From contig NZ_FPKU01000001.1 in the NCBI RefSeq assembly GCF_900119845.1, positions 1,831,528-1,895,527 on the forward strand: 64,000 nucleotides of DNA. The letters are read 5' to 3'. This document shows positions 62,258-64,000 of the stretch, one piece after another. The notes under the pieces were generated by a model. That model made no database searches. It was not told the DNA's origin and saw only the letters and a program-made list of their open reading frames with translations. The stretch's first letter is position 1. Each line of letters opens with the position of its first letter. The position numbers and the translations under genes are program-made. This DNA comes from Devosia enhydra (GTDB taxonomy: Bacteria; Pseudomonadota; Alphaproteobacteria; Rhizobiales; Devosiaceae).

Positions 62258-63394
62258 TTAGAGGCTGCAATCCTTGGCGTAGGCGTCGCCATGGTCGGTA
62301 AAGACGGTGGCGATGATCTTGTTGGTGATCACGTCACCCTCTTTCACCACCTCGCGCATGTAGAGATCCTGGATCGGATGCTGGTTGGTGTTGAAGGAGA
62401 ACTTGCCGCGCACCGAGGCGAAATCGGCTTCCTTGAGGGCAGCGCGGAAGGCATCCTTGTCGGTGACGCTGGCCTTGGCGGCGGCCGAGAGGATGAGGTT
62501 GGCCGTATCAAAGGACTGGGCGGCATAGACCGACGGCAGGCGGCCATATTCGGCCTGGAACGCTTCGACAAAGGCCGCATTGGCCGGATTGTCGAGATCG
62601 GGCGACCAGGAGGCGGAGTTCTTCACCCCGACCGCCGCATCGCCGATGGCGCCGAGCACATCCTGCGAGAAGGAGAAGCCGGGCCCGAGCAGCGGGATGC
62701 CGACATCGGACTGGGCGTATTGCTTGGTGAAGGCGATGCCCATGCCGCCGGGCAGGAAGATGAAGACGGAATCGGCGCCCGAGGCGCGGATCTGGGCGAT
62801 TTCGGCGGCGTAGTCGGTCTGGCCGACCTGGGTGTAGACCTCGCCGGCCAGCGTGCCCTTGTAATAGCGCTTGAAGCCGGTGAGCGCATCCTGCCCGGCC
62901 GGATAGTTGGGCGCCATGATGAAGGTGTTGGAATAATCGATATTGGCGTATTCGCCCGCCGCTTCGTGGAAATTGTCGTTCTGGTAGGCGACGTTGAAAT
63001 AGTTGGCGTTGCAGGCGGCGCCGGCCAGCGGCGACGGCCCGGCATTGGGCGAAAGATAGATGATCTCCTGCGCGGTGACCGAGGGCACGACCGCCATGGC
63101 GAGGTTGGACCAGATGATGCCGGTCAGCAGATCCACCTTGTCGGACTGGATCATCTTGTCGGCGATCTGCACGGCCAGTTCGGGCTTTTGCGCATCATCC
63201 TCGACGACGAGCTCGATCTCGGCATTGCCGGCCTGCTTAAGGGCGAGCTGGAAGGCGTCGCGGACATCGATGCCGAGGCCGGCGCCACCGCCCGACAGCG
63301 TCGTGATCATGCCGATCTTGATGGGCTCGGCCAATGCCTGCCCCGCAACGCCGGCCGAAAGCGCGAACGCCAGTGCCGCCAGAATCTTCCCCAT
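62258..63394 (-). CDS. livK: Branched-chain-type amino-acid ABC transporter substrate-binding protein (LivK-like)
   Basis: A 378-residue periplasmic protein. Signal peptide MGKILAALAFALSAGVAGQA cut near ALA; then IKIGMITTLSGGGAGLGIDV and IELVVEDDAQKPELAVQIAD, typical of family 5 (Leu/Ile/Val-binding fold). AACNANYFNVAYQND and FIMAPNYPAGQDALTGFKRY follow. This branch is often linked to aromatic acids, amides or urea-like ligands as much as to branched-chain amino acids. CTGGAGGA precedes the ATG. It is first in the operon; a gene for an arylformamidase-like hydrolase lies upstream on the same strand. Confidence 0.92.
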   Translation of the reverse strand: MGKILAALAFALSAGVAGQALAEPIKIGMITTLSGGGAGLGIDVRDAFQLALKQAGNAEIELVVEDDAQKPELAVQIADKMIQSDKVDLLTGIIWSNLAMAVVPSVTAQEIIYLSPNAGPSPLAGAACNANYFNVAYQNDNFHEAAGEYANIDYSNTFIMAPNYPAGQDALTGFKRYYKGTLAGEVYTQVGQTDYAAEIAQIRASGADSVFIFLPGGMGIAFTKQYAQSDVGIPLLGPGFSFSQDVLGAIGDAAVGVKNSASWSPDLDNPANAAFVEAFQAEYGRLPSVYAAQSFDTANLILSAAAKASVTDKDAFRAALKEADFASVRGKFSFNTNQHPIQDLYMREVVKEGDVITNKIIATVFTDHGDAYAKDCSL

Positions 63395-63495
63395 GACAAT
63401 CCTCCAGAAAATCGTTTTGCCGAATTGGCCCTAACATGCCTGATTGGTCGGGCATTTCCAGCCCAATTGCGGCCCGGCCGGTACGCTTGCCCGGC

Positions 63496-64000
63496 TCATT
63501 GCGCCATGAGCGCCCGGCAGAGCGGATGATCGGGGTCGGAAAGCCCGTCGATGACGTTGAAATGGTGCCGGTCGGGCTCCTCGACCGCGTCGGTTGCGGC
63601 GCCGAGGCCCTTCCAAATATTGGCCAGAAGCGCGTTCTGGCGCAGGAATTCCGAGCGCTCGGCCGCCCCGACCCAGCAGATGAGCCGCGTGCCCGGAAGG
63701 GGCGCAAGCAGCGCCGGGCTTTCGGCTGCCGCCATGGCATCGAGCCCGATGGTTGCGTTCATGCCGGTGTTGAGCAGCGGGCGCAGATCATGGAGGCCCG
63801 AAAGCGAGAGCGTGAGCGCGATGCGGGCCCAGAGCGCCTCGGGCAGCGGTGAGGTGTGCGACACCATGCGGGTGACGAGCTGACCTCCGGCCGAGTGACC
63901 GACGAGGCGGATGGGGCCGGGCACGAGATCGGCGGCCCCAGCTATGGCATGCGCCATTTCGAGCGTGATTGCGGCGATGTTGGCTTCGGGGCAGAGGGTG
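63496..64000 (-). CDS. Alpha/beta hydrolase, C-terminal part (cut by window edge)
   Basis: At least 168 residues of an alpha/beta hydrolase whose 5' end lies beyond base 64000: the frame continues upstream of the internal ATG at 63957 with family-like residues (LCPEANIAAITLEM). The nucleophile motif is GHSAGGQL, SLSGLHDLRPLL follows, and the catalytic His is probably in DRHHFNVIDGL. This arrangement resembles kynurenine formamidase/arylformamidase-type esterases. It may belong with the livK-type importer 100 bp downstream, for example in uptake and hydrolysis of an amide or ester. Confidence 0.85.
   Translation of the reverse strand, partial: TLCPEANIAAITLEMAHAIAGAADLVPGPIRLVGHSAGGQLVTRMVSHTSPLPEALWARIALTLSLSGLHDLRPLLNTGMNATIGLDAMAAAESPALLAPLPGTRLICWVGAAERSEFLRQNALLANIWKGLGAATDAVEEPDRHHFNVIDGLSDPDHPLCRALMAQ

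Noticed and set aside
60374-63529. Open frame of over 1000 codons on the plus strand opposite the liv operon.
   Set aside because: It spans several well-supported minus-strand genes and consists of low-complexity charged residues. It is a composition artefact.

Overview
The window is high-GC DNA (roughly two thirds G+C by eye) from an alphaproteobacterium, most likely a Hyphomicrobiales member of the Devosia type. The signs are a GapR/DUF2312 nucleoid protein, a cysteine-free 41-residue ribosomal protein L36, a MerR-type acyl-CoA regulon, many GntR/FCD regulators and several ABC/TRAP importers. Dispersed palindromic repeats of the kind common in Rhizobiales occur between genes. The genus is an inference from gene content.

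Layout. 1-5.4 kb: housekeeping genes (3' end of dxs, an M20 dipeptidase, pyruvate kinase, a DUF1036 protein, gapR). 5.4-6.7 kb: no gene, but about 2.3 tandem copies of a ~463-bp repeat. 6.7-7.6 kb: rpmJ and a single-domain response regulator. 7.6-15.7 kb: fatty-acid beta-oxidation, with fadE-fadJ-fadI on the minus strand and an acyl-CoA ligase plus a MerR regulator on the plus strand. A perfect 16-bp palindrome lies between them. 15.8-25.6 kb: a lipoprotein, a UVR-motif protein, a DNA ligase plus its associated exonuclease, prfC, a GIY-YIG protein, an aldo/keto reductase and an M16C metalloprotease. 25.6-29.9 kb: a repeat-rich gap holding a 23-codon ORF with a full-length Shine-Dalgarno, then efp with its modification enzymes epmA and epmB, and a TauE-type exporter.

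30-45.8 kb is a carbohydrate-acquisition block: an ABC sugar importer with a LacI regulator and a Gfo/Idh oxidoreductase; an operon with a GH78 alpha-L-rhamnosidase, an FAH-type hydrolase/hydratase, a 3-hydroxyisobutyrate-dehydrogenase-like enzyme, a GntR regulator and a DapA-like aldolase; and a divergent TRAP transporter. Clear palindromic operators sit at both promoters.

45.9-54.4 kb is the most unusual region. A six-gene operon (polar amino-acid ABC importer, glutamate-cyclase-domain protein, M24 peptidase) runs divergently from an SDR plus cyclic-amidohydrolase pair, followed by a GntR/FCD regulator. Nearly identical 19-bp motifs lie at the divergent promoter and at the regulator's own promoter, suggesting one regulon for uptake and ring-opening/cyclisation of an amino-acid-like compound.

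54.7-55.7 kb is a lower-GC DUF433/DUF5615 toxin-antitoxin-like pair. 56-58.4 kb holds an IlvD/Edd-family sugar-acid dehydratase with its GntR regulator. 58.7-63.4 kb is a complete livKHMGF-type importer, followed by the edge-truncated 3' part of an alpha/beta hydrolase gene. No rRNA, tRNA, CRISPR or intact insertion sequence was seen.
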